This document shows, piece by piece, positions 8,398-17,023 of a DNA stretch of 64,000 nucleotides; position 1 is the stretch's first letter, and each line of letters opens with the position of its first letter. The stretch covers positions 104,670-168,669 of the forward strand of contig CAWCGJ010000006.1 in NCBI GenBank assembly GCA_963795055.1, given 5' to 3'. A model generated the notes under the pieces. It saw only the letters and a program-made list of their open reading frames with translations. It did not search any database and was not told the origin of the DNA. The position numbers and the translations under genes were made by a program. This DNA comes from JASHPR01 sp963795055. Its GTDB lineage: Bacteria; Actinomycetota; Actinomycetes; Streptosporangiales; Streptosporangiaceae.

Positions 8398-9366
8398 CTA
8401 CTTCAGCGTCTGCCGGACCGCCGCGATGATCCGGTCGGCGCTCGGGTACAGCTGCCGTTCCAGCGGCGGGCTGAACGGGATGTGCGTGTCCGGCACGGTG
8501 ACCCGGACGACCGGCGCCTGCAGCGACCAGAACCCGTCCTCGGCCACGGTCGCGGCGATCTCCGCGGCCGGGCTGCAGGTGCGGTGCGACGGGTCCGCCA
8601 CCACGAGGTGGCCGGTCTTCTCCACCGAGGCCAGGATGGCCGGGTAGTCCATCGGGACCAGCGACCTCGGGTCGACCACCTCGACCGACACGCCGTCGGC
8701 GGCCAGCCGGTCGGCGGCGTCCAGGGCGGCCCGGACGCTGCCGGAGATCGCGACCACGGTCACGTCCGAGCCCTCGCGCTTGACGTCCGCCCGGCCGAGC
8801 GGGACCGCGTAGTCGCCGTCGGGGACCTCGCCGGTGGTGGTCCACAGCGTGCCGTCCTCGAAGCAGATGACCGGGTCATCCTCGCGGATGGCGGTCTTCC
8901 ACAGGCCCTTGGCGTCGTAGGGGGTGCTCGGCGCGATGACCTTCAGGCCCGGGCTGGCCATGAACAGGGCGAGCGGCCGGTCGCTGTGCTGCGCGGCGTT
9001 GGAGCCGCCGTAGAACATCGACGCCCGGATCGTGAGCGGCAGGCTGGCCTGGCCGCCGTAGAGGTAGGTGGACTTGGAGATGATGCTGATGATCTGGTCC
9101 ATCGCGCAGTACATGAACGAGGTGAGCATCAGGTCCACGACCGGCCGCATGCCGACCATCGCCGCGCCCGCGGCGGCGCCGGTGAAGGCGGCCTCGGTGA
9201 TCGGCGTGTTGCGGACCCGCTCGGGCCCGAACTCCTCGGTGAACCCGCCGGTGGCGCCGAGCATGTTCCAGCCGACGTCCTCGCCCATGATGAACACGCG
9301 CCCGTCGCGGCGCATCTCCTCCTGCAGCGCGTCGTGCACCGCCTGCAGGTAGCTGACAGCTGGCAT
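8398..9366 (-). CDS. 2-oxoacid dehydrogenase E1 beta subunit
   Basis: Beta half of the thiamine-diphosphate E1 heterotetramer. The transketolase-like pyrimidine-binding domain has MGEDVG and NTPITEAAFTG; the C-terminal transketolase domain has VEVVDPRSLVP and the usual VVADPSHRT block. The length, 322 aa, fits AcoB/PdhB/BkdB. It lies 21 bases after E1alpha and nine before E2 in the same operon. The size and the single-lipoyl E2 are closest to acetoin- or pyruvate-type complexes, but the substrate cannot be fixed from sequence. No E3 gene is nearby. Confidence 0.88.
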   Translation of the reverse strand: MPAVSYLQAVHDALQEEMRRDGRVFIMGEDVGWNMLGATGGFTEEFGPERVRNTPITEAAFTGAAAGAAMVGMRPVVDLMLTSFMYCAMDQIISIISKSTYLYGGQASLPLTIRASMFYGGSNAAQHSDRPLALFMASPGLKVIAPSTPYDAKGLWKTAIREDDPVICFEDGTLWTTTGEVPDGDYAVPLGRADVKREGSDVTVVAISGSVRAALDAADRLAADGVSVEVVDPRSLVPMDYPAILASVEKTGHLVVADPSHRTCSPAAEIAATVAEDGFWSLQAPVVRVTVPDTHIPFSPPLERQLYPSADRIIAAVRQTLK

Positions 9367-9387
9367 GGGACCTGCCCTCGGGCGCGG

Positions 9388-10377
9388 CTAGCGCCGGATC
9401 GGTATCGGGTTGGTGTAGACGTGCTCGAACGCGGCGTCCAGGTCCGGGTACGGGCTCGACTCGGCGAACGCCACCGCGGCCTCGATCTCCGCGGCGACCT
9501 CGTCCTCGATGGCCTTGACCGCCTCGTCGTCGAACCCGAACTCGGCGGTCAGCCGGGCCCGGAACAGCTCGACCGGGTCGCGCCGGCGCCACTCGTCGAT
9601 CTCGGCCTGGTCGCGGTAGTTGATCGCCGGCAGCCCGAAGGCGTGGTCGTGGAACCGGTAGGTCTTGGTCTCCACCAGCGACGCGCCGTCGCCCCGCCGG
9701 GCCCGCGCGACGGCCTCGCTGACCGCCTCGTACACGGCGAGCACGTCCTGCCCGTCCACGGTCACCCCGGGGATGCCATACCCGGCGGCGCGCATGGACA
9801 CGTCGGGCACCGAGACCATGAGACTGGCCGCGCTCAGCTCGCCGTAGCCGTTGTTCTCGCACAGGAACACGACCGGCAGCTGCCACACCGCGGCCAGGTT
9901 CAGGCTCTCGTGGAACGTGCCCTCGTTCGACGCGCCGTCGCCGAAGAAGCACAGCGTGACCCGGTCGTTGCCCTGCATCTTCGACCCCAGCGCGGCGCCG
10001 GTGGCGACCGGCAGCCCCGAGCCCACGATGCTGGTCTCGCCGAGGCTGCCGACGCTGAAGTCGGACAGGTGCATGGAGCCGCCCAGCCCCGAGTTGATCC
10101 CGGTCGCCTTGCCCATCAGCTCGGCGAACAGCCGGTCGGTCCGCGCGCCCTTGCCGATCGGGTGCCCGTGCGAGCGGTGGTTGCCCACCATGTAGTCGTC
10201 GTCGCGCAGCGCCATGCAGGAGCCCACGATCGACCCCTCCTGGCCCACCGACGTGTGCAGCGCGCCGGGGATCTGGCCGGTTTTCATCTTCTCGATCGCG
10301 GCCAGCTCGAACGACCGGCTCCGGAACATCCGCCGGTACATCTCGGCCGACGTCTGCATGGCAACGTCCATGACCAT
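9388..10377 (-). CDS. 2-oxoacid (acetoin-type) dehydrogenase E1 alpha subunit
   Basis: Decarboxylates the 2-oxo substrate with thiamine diphosphate and passes the acyl group to lipoyl-E2. The ThDP-binding motif runs from GDGASNEG (146-153) to ENN (174-176), and HRSHGH (67-72) matches the phosphorylation-loop region. The length, 329 aa, is like AcoA. It is the first gene of the E1alpha-E1beta-E2 operon. A 26-bp operator-like site lies about 107 bp upstream (10484-10509), almost identical to one in front of the hydrolase-cupin pair, so TetR control is likely. Confidence 0.88.
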   Translation of the reverse strand: MVMDVAMQTSAEMYRRMFRSRSFELAAIEKMKTGQIPGALHTSVGQEGSIVGSCMALRDDDYMVGNHRSHGHPIGKGARTDRLFAELMGKATGINSGLGGSMHLSDFSVGSLGETSIVGSGLPVATGAALGSKMQGNDRVTLCFFGDGASNEGTFHESLNLAAVWQLPVVFLCENNGYGELSAASLMVSVPDVSMRAAGYGIPGVTVDGQDVLAVYEAVSEAVARARRGDGASLVETKTYRFHDHAFGLPAINYRDQAEIDEWRRRDPVELFRARLTAEFGFDDEAVKAIEDEVAAEIEAAVAFAESSPYPDLDAAFEHVYTNPIPIRR

Positions 10378-10483
10378 CTCCCGGGCGGGTTACGGCCCGC
10401 GCCCTTCCATGATCACGGAGGATTGTGACCAAATGCGCGGACAAATCCTCCACGATCACGCGCGGACGGCTGCAGGACGATGC

Positions 10484-10509
10484 TATTACCGACGGTAATC
10501 GTCTGCAAT
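10484..10509 (-). promoter_or_regulatory. TetR operator-like site A, upstream of E1alpha operon
   Basis: Read on the minus strand it is ATTGCAGACG-ATTACCGTC-GGTAATA; 23 of 26 bases equal site B at 11260-11285. The core is an odd-centred palindrome, GACGGT-A-ATCGTC on the plus strand. The site has the same orientation relative to E1alpha as site B has to the hydrolase gene. Binding by the neighbouring TetR protein is inferred from position and repetition. Confidence 0.7.
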
Positions 10510-10520
10510 AGACGTAACGG

Positions 10521-11195
10521 TCACGGCCGCGGCTGGACCCCGTCGGCGGCGCGGGCTTCGCCGGGCCGGGCCGGGCCGGCCGCGAGCAGCCCGCCGAGCA
10601 CGAAGTCGACCAGGGGCCCGGCGTACGCCCGCGGGCTGGCCGCCAGCCGGGCGCGCTCGTCCGGGGAGCTCAGGATGATCTTGATGAGCACCGCGCCGTA
10701 GAGGCTGTCCAGCAGCAGCCCGGACGGGACGCCGGGCCGCAGGTCCCCCCGCTCGAGCGCCCGGTCCAGCAGCGCCCGGGCGCCCTGCACGTGCGGGCTG
10801 GCGATCTGGCGGGAGAACCTGGCGTGCAGCTGCGGGATCACCGTGGCTTCCAGGTGCAGCCGCAGGAATGCCCACCCCTCGGGCCCGGCCTTGCTGTCCA
10901 GCAGGAGGCAGGCGTACGCGACCAGGTCGTCCCGCAGGTTGCCCGAGTCACGGATGGTGATGGCGGTGGTGTGCGCATCGAACGCGGCCAGCAGCAGGTC
11001 CTCCTTGGACGCCCAGCGCAGGTACAGCGGCGCCTTGCCCACGCCGGCCCGGCGCGCCACCGCGTCGAAGCTGAACCCCGACCAGCCCGCCTCGGCGTAC
11101 ACGGCCAGCGCGGCCGCGACCACCCGCGGCTCCAGGCTCGGGTCCCGGCGGCGCCCGGGACGGCGGGCCAGGCCGGCTGCGGCTGAGCGGTCCAC
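10521..11195 (-). CDS. TetR/AcrR family transcriptional regulator
   Basis: 224 aa with an N-terminal helix-turn-helix (about 25-70: AVYAEAGWSGFSFDAVA, then GVGKAPLYLRWASKEDLL) and a C-terminal ligand-binding/dimer domain of the kind with a long final helix. It sits between the E1alpha operon and the hydrolase-cupin genes, and near-identical 26-bp sites lie on both its sides. It is divergent from the hydrolase gene, so site B (11260-11285) can also control its own promoter. A small acyl or keto compound handled by these enzymes would be the natural ligand, but that is a guess. Confidence 0.88.
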   Translation of the reverse strand: MDRSAAAGLARRPGRRRDPSLEPRVVAAALAVYAEAGWSGFSFDAVARRAGVGKAPLYLRWASKEDLLLAAFDAHTTAITIRDSGNLRDDLVAYACLLLDSKAGPEGWAFLRLHLEATVIPQLHARFSRQIASPHVQGARALLDRALERGDLRPGVPSGLLLDSLYGAVLIKIILSSPDERARLAASPRAYAGPLVDFVLGGLLAAGPARPGEARAADGVQPRP

Positions 11196-11259
11196 CCCGC
11201 ACCTCCCCCTCGCCCGCCCCGGTGAACGGTGCCCTTATCGTATGCGCCGGCCGGCGACT

Positions 11260-11285
11260 ATTGCAGACGGTAACCGTCCGTAATA
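11260..11285 (+). promoter_or_regulatory. TetR operator-like site B, between tetR and hydrolase
   Basis: ATTGCAGACG-GTAACCGTC-CGTAATA. The centre GACGGT-A-ACCGTC is a perfect odd-centred palindrome. It lies 48 bp before the hydrolase ATG and 65 bp from the TetR start, where it could cover both divergent promoters. It matches site A at 23 of 26 positions. Confidence 0.75.
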
Positions 11286-11332
11286 CGGTGAGCCTGGGCC
11301 GGCATCGGCCCAGGCGGAAAGGAGCGCAGACC

Positions 11333-12286
11333 ATGGACCTGACCGGGCGCCTGGACCCCGAGATCGCGGCGGTGTTCCCGCACGTTCCCGTCCTGGACCT
11401 CACCGACATCCCCACCGCCCGCACGACCATGATGGACATGCTGGCCGCGGCCAACGCCGACGCTGCGCCGAGCGGGAACGTGGTGCGGCAGGACTACTTC
11501 GTCCCGGGGCTGGACGGGGCGCCGGACGTGCGGGTCCGCCACTACCGGCCCGTCGGTCAGTCCGGTCCGGTGCCGTGCCTGTACTGGGTTCACGGCGGCG
11601 GTCACGTCCTGGGCCAGATCGAGCAGGACGACCCGATGATGGATCACATCGTGGAGACGGTGGGCTGCGCGGCGGTGTCGGTGGACTGGCGGCGCCCGCC
11701 CGAGCACCCGTTCCCGGCCCCGATGGACGACTGCTACGCCGGGCTGGCCTGGACCTACCGCAACGCGGCCGACCTGGACGTGGATCCGGGCCGGATCGCG
11801 ATCGGCGGCGCCAGCTCGGGCGGCGGCGCGGCCGCGGGGCTGGCCCTGCTGGCCCGCGACCGCGGCGAGGTGCCGGTCTGCTTCCAGCTGCTGGTCTACC
11901 CGATGCTGGACGACCGCAACGTCACCCCGGCCAGCCGGGAGGTCACCGAGCCGAAGGTGTGGAACCGGGAGTCCAACCTGATCGGCTGGCGCGCCTACGT
12001 CGGCGACGCGGTGGGCACCGACCGGTGCTCGCCGTACGCGGCGCCCACCCGCGCCACCGACCTGCGGGGCCTGCCGCCCGCCTATCTCCCGGTGGGCGAC
12101 CTGGACCTGTTCATCGACGAGGACATCGAGTACGCCCAGCGCCTGCTGCAGGCCGATGTCCCCGCCGAGCTGCACGTCTATCCGGGCGGCATCCACGGCT
12201 TCGACCTGCTCGCGCCCGCGTCGGCACTCGCGCGGCGCTTCATCCGCGACCGCGACGAGGCCCTGGCGCGGGCCTTCGGGCGGTGA
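11333..12286 (+). CDS. alpha/beta hydrolase (HSL/acetyl esterase type)
   Basis: 317-aa carboxylic ester hydrolase. The oxyanion-hole HGGG is at 87-91, the nucleophile block GGASSGGG gives Ser about 161 in GxSxG, and the Asp (VGDLDLFID) and His (GGIHGFDLL) complete the triad near the C-terminus. The start at 11333 is supported by GGAG eight bases upstream. The stop overlaps the next gene as GTGA. Operator-like site B lies directly upstream, linking it with the 2-oxoacid dehydrogenase operon; an attractive reading is release of an ester or lactone precursor that feeds that complex, which is inference. Confidence 0.88.
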   Translation: MDLTGRLDPEIAAVFPHVPVLDLTDIPTARTTMMDMLAAANADAAPSGNVVRQDYFVPGLDGAPDVRVRHYRPVGQSGPVPCLYWVHGGGHVLGQIEQDDPMMDHIVETVGCAAVSVDWRRPPEHPFPAPMDDCYAGLAWTYRNAADLDVDPGRIAIGGASSGGGAAAGLALLARDRGEVPVCFQLLVYPMLDDRNVTPASREVTEPKVWNRESNLIGWRAYVGDAVGTDRCSPYAAPTRATDLRGLPPAYLPVGDLDLFIDEDIEYAQRLLQADVPAELHVYPGGIHGFDLLAPASALARRFIRDRDEALARAFGR

Positions 12287-12717
12287 CGGGGCGCGGAGCC
12301 ATGGGCGAGGCACCCGACACCCGGTCGCTGGCCGCCGCCCCGGCGGTCCGGGCCCCGGACGGGTCGCTGGTCCGGCCGCTGTGCCAGATCGCCGGCCGGG
12401 GCAGCTTCGCCCACTTCCGGCTGGAACCGGGTGAGACCGCCAGGGCGGTGTCCCACGCCACGGTCGCCGAGATCTGGTACGTCGTGGGCGGGCGCGGGAC
12501 CATGTGGCGCCGGCCGGAGGACGGCGACCCGGTGACGGTGGACCTGGAGCCGGGCGTGTGCCTGACGATCCCGGTGGGGACGGCGTTCCAGATCCGCGCG
12601 CACCAGGGCGCCGGGCCGCTCGCCGTGGTGGCGGTCACGATGCCCCCGTGGCCGGCGGACCGCGACGACGAGGCCCGGCCGGAGCAGGGTCCCTGGGCGC
12701 CGGAATTCCGGCGCTGA
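12283..12717 (+). CDS. cupin domain protein
   Basis: A 144-aa single-domain cupin: HFRLEPGETARAVSH and WYVVGGRGTMW form the first half, and GVCLTIPVGTAFQIRA with PLAVVAVTMPPW the second. The metal-binding His/Glu set is only partly canonical. I start at the GTG at 12283, which overlaps the hydrolase stop (GTGA); ATG 12301 is an alternative. Co-translation with the hydrolase suggests a shared substrate, such as a small carbohydrate-like or keto acid, but activity is unknown. Confidence 0.78.
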   Translation: MTGRGAMGEAPDTRSLAAAPAVRAPDGSLVRPLCQIAGRGSFAHFRLEPGETARAVSHATVAEIWYVVGGRGTMWRRPEDGDPVTVDLEPGVCLTIPVGTAFQIRAHQGAGPLAVVAVTMPPWPADRDDEARPEQGPWAPEFRR

Positions 12718-12741
12718 CCCTCCTGGCTGGGTCAGCGCCGG

Positions 12742-12875
12742 TCAGCCGGTGACCTGGAGGTCGTCGCGGACATCGACGACGCCGATGGCCATCGACGCGG
12801 CGCCCACGACCGCGTCGTGCTCGGCCCAGGTGTGGACGTGGCCGGTCAGCGTGATCGTGCCGTCCGGGTCGTTCT
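12742..12875 (-). pseudogene. BON domain C-terminal remnant
   Basis: The frame carries DGTITLTGHVHTWAEHD, then VVDVRDDLQVTG and a stop. This is the second half of a BON domain (as in osmotically induced or CBS-BON proteins). The N-terminal half and any partner domain are missing, and there is no start. I read it as a relic. Confidence 0.6.
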
Positions 12876-13269
12876 GGTGGGACGGACGGCGGCCGTCAGC
12901 GCGGGCGGCGGCCGGCCAGGCCACCGGGCCACCGCTTTCGCCAATAACGTTCCGCGCTTTTGATCTTCAAGGCGCTGGCTACCCGGGCGGCGGTCGGCCC
13001 AAGACCCCTGGACCCGCAATTCCGGAGCAGGCAGCCGGGCGGGCCAGCCCTCGCGTTCCCCCTGGTCAGTGGGCGAGTATAACCATAATGACCACCGTGT
13101 AAGGAATAATACCGTTTTGGCCGATGGATTCTCAGTTGGCGGGACTGAAATGACGCTGCGGATTGGGCCGGTGACGGCAGGCAGCGTAAGCAAGGAAAAC
13201 CCGTGCAGAAAAGTCACAATGTCGGGTCGGTGCTTGCCGGGCCGCCGCATGTCACGGCCATACTGTGTC
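12876..13269. other. intergenic region without a gene
   Basis: About 390 bases with no convincing gene. The part 13070-13230 is AT-richer (AATAATACCG, GAAAAGTCACAATG) and is the likely promoter region of the DUF6308 gene. I see no strong repeat or RNA structure. Confidence 0.4.
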
Positions 13270-13947
13270 ATGGGATCCTTACCGACTGACGACGCGGTTC
13301 GCGCCGCCGCCCGCCGCCTGCGCGACGGCCTGGCCGCCGCCGGCCTCGACCGGGCCGTGGCCGCCTACTTCTCCGAGCCGGAGTTCGCCGGGATGACCTT
13401 CACCGATCTCGGCCGCAACCCGCCGAATGAGATCACCTCCGACGACCTGCTGGCCGTATCGCTCCTGGACATCGCCTGGCGCCCTCAGGTCGTCCGCGTT
13501 CTGCTGGACGCCGGCCGGGACCGGTGGTCGCAGATGCTGGCCGCGATCCCCCAGGCCGCCGACCTGTGGGACGCCACCGACGACGACCTGCGGCACGTCG
13601 ACGTGCTGTGGGACGCCCTGACGGCGGTCGACGGCATCGGCACGGCCAGCGCGACCAAGCTGCTGGCCCGCAAGCGCCCCCGGCTGTGCCCGATCAGCGA
13701 CCACGTGGTCATCAAGGCGGTCGACGTGCCCGGCCGGACCTGTGACGTCCTGCGCTGCCTGCTCCAGGATCCCGCCGCCCGGGCCGAGGTCGAGGCGCTC
13801 CGCCCGGCCGACGCCGCCGGGGCCACGCTGGTCCGCATCCTGGACGTGGCCCTGTGGGTCTCGCACGGCAGCACGGCCCAGGCCCGCTGGGTCCGGGAGA
13901 GGGCGGGGATGGCCAACGGGCAGCGGGCCGAGGTGGCCGCCGGGTAA
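13270..13947 (+). CDS. DUF6308 family protein
   Basis: 225 aa starting at ATG 13270 (MGSLPTDDAV). The central LTAVDGIGTASATKLLARKRP looks like a helix-hairpin-helix DNA-binding element, followed by PISDHVV. This pattern matches actinobacterial DUF6308 proteins, whose function is unknown. The HhH-like segment suggests contact with DNA, perhaps akin to glycosylase-fold proteins, but no catalytic Asp/Lys pair is evident to me. It is monocistronic and ends at a strong two-way terminator. Confidence 0.7.
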   Translation: MGSLPTDDAVRAAARRLRDGLAAAGLDRAVAAYFSEPEFAGMTFTDLGRNPPNEITSDDLLAVSLLDIAWRPQVVRVLLDAGRDRWSQMLAAIPQAADLWDATDDDLRHVDVLWDALTAVDGIGTASATKLLARKRPRLCPISDHVVIKAVDVPGRTCDVLRCLLQDPAARAEVEALRPADAAGATLVRILDVALWVSHGSTAQARWVRERAGMANGQRAEVAAG

Positions 13948-13949
13948 CT

Positions 13950-14016
13950 GAGCCCTTTTCATCCGCCCGCGACCGCCCACGTGCTCTGGGCGTGAGGCCG
14001 CTTCTGAAAAGGGTTC
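13950..14016. terminator. bidirectional terminator between convergent genes
   Basis: CCCTTTTCA (13953-13961) pairs with TGAAAAGGG (14005-14013), extendable to 12 pairs with one G:T wobble. Inside, CGCCCA (13974-13979) pairs with TGGGCG (13987-13992). The A/T runs in both arms let it serve the DUF6308 gene on the plus strand and the dehydrogenase/aminotransferase pair on the minus strand. Confidence 0.7.
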
Positions 14017-15127
14017 ACAGGCTGGGCGCGAACGGCGGGCCGGGCGGCTCGCCCCACCAGCCGCGCAGGAACTCCGCGGCCTGCTCGCAGGCTCCCGCGA
14101 GCGGGCCGTCCGGATGACGCATGGCCGCGGCGATGAGCTCGCTGACCCGGGCGTCGACGGTCGCCAGGATCTGGCCCGGGGTGGCGTCCCGCGCCGCGCG
14201 GTAGCCGATCACCGCGCCCGCGTTGCACACGAAGTCGGGGAGCGCCACGATGCCGCGCTGGCGCAGGACCCCGGCCCCGGCCGCCGTATAGGGCGCGTTC
14301 GCGGCGGGGGCGACGACCTGGACCCCCGGCGGGAGCAGCCCGGCCACCTGGCCGCTGATCACTCCGGGCCGGGTTCCGGGGACTACGACGTCGGCGGTCA
14401 CCGCGAACAGCCGGGCCGGCGGCCCGGCCGGCCGACCGTACCGGGTCACGCACTCGTCGCCGTGCTCCCGGCGCAGCGCGAGCAGCAGCTCGACGTCCAG
14501 CCCGTCCGGGTCCGCGACGAACCCGGCGACCGTGGACACCGCGACCACCCGGCCGCCGCGGCGGATGACCTCGCGGGCCACGCCCCCGCCGACCTTGCCG
14601 AATCCCTCGATGGCCGCGGAGCGGCCGTCCCAGCCCCAGCCCCACTCGGCGCCCAGCGCCGCCTCCGCGGCCGCCGCGACGCCGTACCCGGTCAGCACGT
14701 CCTCGAACGGCACGCCGCCCACGACCGCGCCCATGGCCGACGGCACGGCGCGGCCCTCGCGCAGCGGCGCGAAGTCCTCCTCGGACGTGCCCATGTCCGG
14801 CCCGGTCACGAACCGGCCCGCGTTGATCAGGGGGGCGATCTCCGCGCAGAACCGGGCCATCAGCGCGGCCTTGCCCGCGCGGTCCGCCGGGTTCCCGCGC
14901 ACGCCCGCCTTGGCCCCGCCGACCTGCCAGCCGAGCGCCGCGTACTTGTAGGTCATGGCCCGGGCCAGCAGCGCCACCTCGGCCGCGCTGACGTCCGGCG
15001 CCAGCCGGGTCCCCCCGGCGGACAGCGCCACGCCGGGCAGGTCGAACACCAGGAAGCCGGGGACCGAGTCCAGCTCGACGATGTCCGGGCCGCTGCGGCT
15101 GGGTCCCGTGGCCAGTTCGTCCGCCAT
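14015..15127 (-). CDS. Glu/Leu/Phe/Val dehydrogenase family protein
   Basis: NAD(P)-dependent oxidative deamination of an L-amino acid, or the reverse. The substrate domain has MTYKYAALGWQVGGAKAG with the conserved Lys pair, and TGPDMGTSEED; the Rossmann part has IEGFGKVGGGVAREV. It is 370 aa, nearer leucine/phenylalanine dehydrogenases than hexameric GDH. It follows the class III aminotransferase by 40 bases on the same strand, so the two may form an amine-transfer and regeneration couple. The substrate is not predictable here. Confidence 0.87.
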   Translation of the reverse strand: MADELATGPSRSGPDIVELDSVPGFLVFDLPGVALSAGGTRLAPDVSAAEVALLARAMTYKYAALGWQVGGAKAGVRGNPADRAGKAALMARFCAEIAPLINAGRFVTGPDMGTSEEDFAPLREGRAVPSAMGAVVGGVPFEDVLTGYGVAAAAEAALGAEWGWGWDGRSAAIEGFGKVGGGVAREVIRRGGRVVAVSTVAGFVADPDGLDVELLLALRREHGDECVTRYGRPAGPPARLFAVTADVVVPGTRPGVISGQVAGLLPPGVQVVAPAANAPYTAAGAGVLRQRGIVALPDFVCNAGAVIGYRAARDATPGQILATVDARVSELIAAAMRHPDGPLAGACEQAAEFLRGWWGEPPGPPFAPSL

Positions 15128-15167
15128 GCCACCTCCGATGATCGCGACCGTTGTGAATCAGTGTGAA

Positions 15168-16499
15168 TCAGCGCAGCTCGGCCAGGAGCTCGCCGTAGGC
15201 CTCGATGTAGCGGTTCACGTCGGCGCGCGTCGCGGGGACGCAGGCGGTGGGGCCCGCGCCCGGGAGCGCTTCCCACACGCCGCGGTTGGCCAGCCAGATC
15301 CGCACCAGCCGGGTGAGCCGGTCGTCGGCGAGCGCGTGCGCCTCGGCCCCGGTGCGCGGCGCGGGCCCGTACCACTGCCCGGAGCGGGGGCCGAGCCGGA
15401 TCGCCGTCCACGGCAGGCCGGCCGAGCCGATCGCCGCCTCGATGCCGTCAGCGAGCTCGCCGCCCAGGGCCGAGGCGTGCCGGTAAGCCTCGGGGACCAG
15501 CACCTCGGTCAGCGCGGCCTGCGCGGCCGCGGCCGACAGCGGGTTGCCGAACAGGGTGCCGCCGGTGGCGACGTTGCGGGCCGCGTCCAGTTGCTCGCCC
15601 AGCTCGGCGGTGACCCCGTAGGCGCCCATGGGCAGCCCGCCGGCCACCGCCTTGCCGATCGTGACGATGTCCGGCCGCAGCCGCCACAGCCCGGTCGCGC
15701 CGCCGGGCCCGACGACGTGGGTGTGGGTCTCGTCCAGGCTCAGCAGGGTGCCGTGCTGGCGGGTCAGGTCGCGCAGCGCCTCGTGCCAGCCGGGCTCGGG
15801 TGCCAGCAGGTGCACGTAGTTGGTCATCGCGGGCTCGGTCAGTACCAGGGCCACGTCACCGGGCTCGAGCGCCGCCCGCAGCGTGGCCGGGTCGTTGAAC
15901 TGGGCGATCCGCACCCGGCCGGTGACGCCCTTGGACAGGCCGCGCTGGACCGGGCTTTCGGCGCCGTCCTTCAGGTCGACCAGGCCCTCCTCGAAGTGGC
16001 CGTGGTAGTGACCCTGGAACAGCACGACCACGTCGCGCCCGGTGACCGCCCGGGCCAGCCGGATGGCCTCGGTGTTGGCCTGGGTGGCGGACAGCGTGAA
16101 CTGCCACTGGGGCACCGGGTAGCGGCGGGCGAGCTCCTCGGCCACCACGACCGAGGCCTCGGTCGGCAGCAGGAACTGGGTGGACCGCGCCACCTGGGCC
16201 GCCGCCGCGGCCACGATCACCGGGTTCGCATGCCCGCAGAACATGGCCATGTCCGAGGCGTTGAAGTCGACGTAGCCGAACCCGTCGATGTCGGTGAAGC
16301 CGGGGCCCCGGCCGTGGTCGATGTAGACCGGCTGGTCGTTGTCGGAGGCCATCCAGGCCATCGGCGTGCCGTTGGGCATGTGCGCCCGGGCGCGGCGGAC
16401 CATGGCCAGCGTCCGGGGCCGGGCCTCGCGGAAGCGCGCCAGCTCCCGGGCGTGCAGCTCGCCGACCCTGGCCCGGTCAAGATCACCCTGCGCGGTCAT
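15168..16499 (-). CDS. class III aminotransferase (glutamate-1-semialdehyde aminomutase-like)
   Basis: 443-aa fold-type I PLP enzyme. The cofactor Lys is in IVTIGKAVAGGLPMGAYG; LLSLDETHTHV holds the PLP-ring Asp; RSTQFLLPTEASV and GGTLFGNPL are class III/GSA-AM-like. Normal GSA aminomutases sit with haem genes; here the partner is an amino-acid dehydrogenase, so a role in an unusual amino acid is more likely. It is the first gene of a two-gene unit. Confidence 0.85.
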   Translation of the reverse strand: MTAQGDLDRARVGELHARELARFREARPRTLAMVRRARAHMPNGTPMAWMASDNDQPVYIDHGRGPGFTDIDGFGYVDFNASDMAMFCGHANPVIVAAAAAQVARSTQFLLPTEASVVVAEELARRYPVPQWQFTLSATQANTEAIRLARAVTGRDVVVLFQGHYHGHFEEGLVDLKDGAESPVQRGLSKGVTGRVRIAQFNDPATLRAALEPGDVALVLTEPAMTNYVHLLAPEPGWHEALRDLTRQHGTLLSLDETHTHVVGPGGATGLWRLRPDIVTIGKAVAGGLPMGAYGVTAELGEQLDAARNVATGGTLFGNPLSAAAAQAALTEVLVPEAYRHASALGGELADGIEAAIGSAGLPWTAIRLGPRSGQWYGPAPRTGAEAHALADDRLTRLVRIWLANRGVWEALPGAGPTACVPATRADVNRYIEAYGELLAELR

Positions 16500-16627
16500 A
16501 CCAGGATGCTAGAACGACTCTGGTCACCACCTCACGCCGCGCGCCCGCCCCGGCGGCTGCTCCGGCCTCGGGCGCGGCACGGTCAGCCCGGGCGGCGTGC
16601 CCGTTATAGCAGGGCATTGTGGTTCTT

Positions 16628-16825
16628 ATGACGCTCAACCCGCCGGGGCAGTACGCCGATGACCGCAACCTGCGAGCCCGGCAGCGCCTGTGGCAGCACC
16701 AGGACGAGGTGCCCCGGCCCTGGCCGGACGTAGTCGAGGATGTGCGCCGCGCCGCGCAGGCCGTGATCGACGACCGGGGGGCCTTCCTGACCTACGGCGC
16801 CGTCGCGGCCTTCGTCTGCCGGTAA
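16628..16825 (+). pseudogene. SAM-dependent methyltransferase reduced to its two ends
   Basis: The 65-aa frame begins MTLNPPGQYADDRNLRARQ, a usual N-terminus of actinobacterial class I methyltransferases, and ends VIDDRGAFLTYGAVAAFVCR, their usual C-terminus. The whole Rossmann core with the SAM-binding GxGxG is missing between them. An internal in-frame deletion of some 500-600 bases explains this. Confidence 0.6.
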
Positions 16826-17023
16826 CGCGAGGCGGATCTCCACACGGTCTCCATAGCTTCTCCAGCCGGCCGACACAAAGTTTTCCTGTGTTGGAAGACG
16901 GGGAAAGGGGGGCGGCGTAGCGGAGAAACGCCTTCACGCGTCCCGGGAGGGGACCGGGCGGGAAATCGCGGCGAGATGCCGCGGAACCGGTGTTCGCGCC
17001 GGAAGACGAAACCGGGGGAAATC
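16826..17023 (+). promoter_or_regulatory. leader region of the NlpC/P60-LysM gene
   Basis: About 200 bases, G-rich, with several possible hairpins (for example ACACA-n9-TGTGT near 16873-16891) and a purine-rich end GGGGGAAATC before ATG. Cell-wall peptidase genes in actinobacteria often have structured leaders, but I do not find the conserved blocks of the c-di-AMP (ydaO) riboswitch, so no class is assigned. Confidence 0.3.

Noticed and set aside
7918..10428. 836-aa open frame antisense to the dehydrogenase operon
   Set aside because: High GC keeps the opposite frames open; it has no start signal or domain, and the E1/E2 genes on the other strand are unmistakable.
16826..17023. possible c-di-AMP (ydaO) riboswitch before the NlpC/P60 gene
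   Set aside because: Position and target type fit, but the conserved sequence blocks of that riboswitch are not present.
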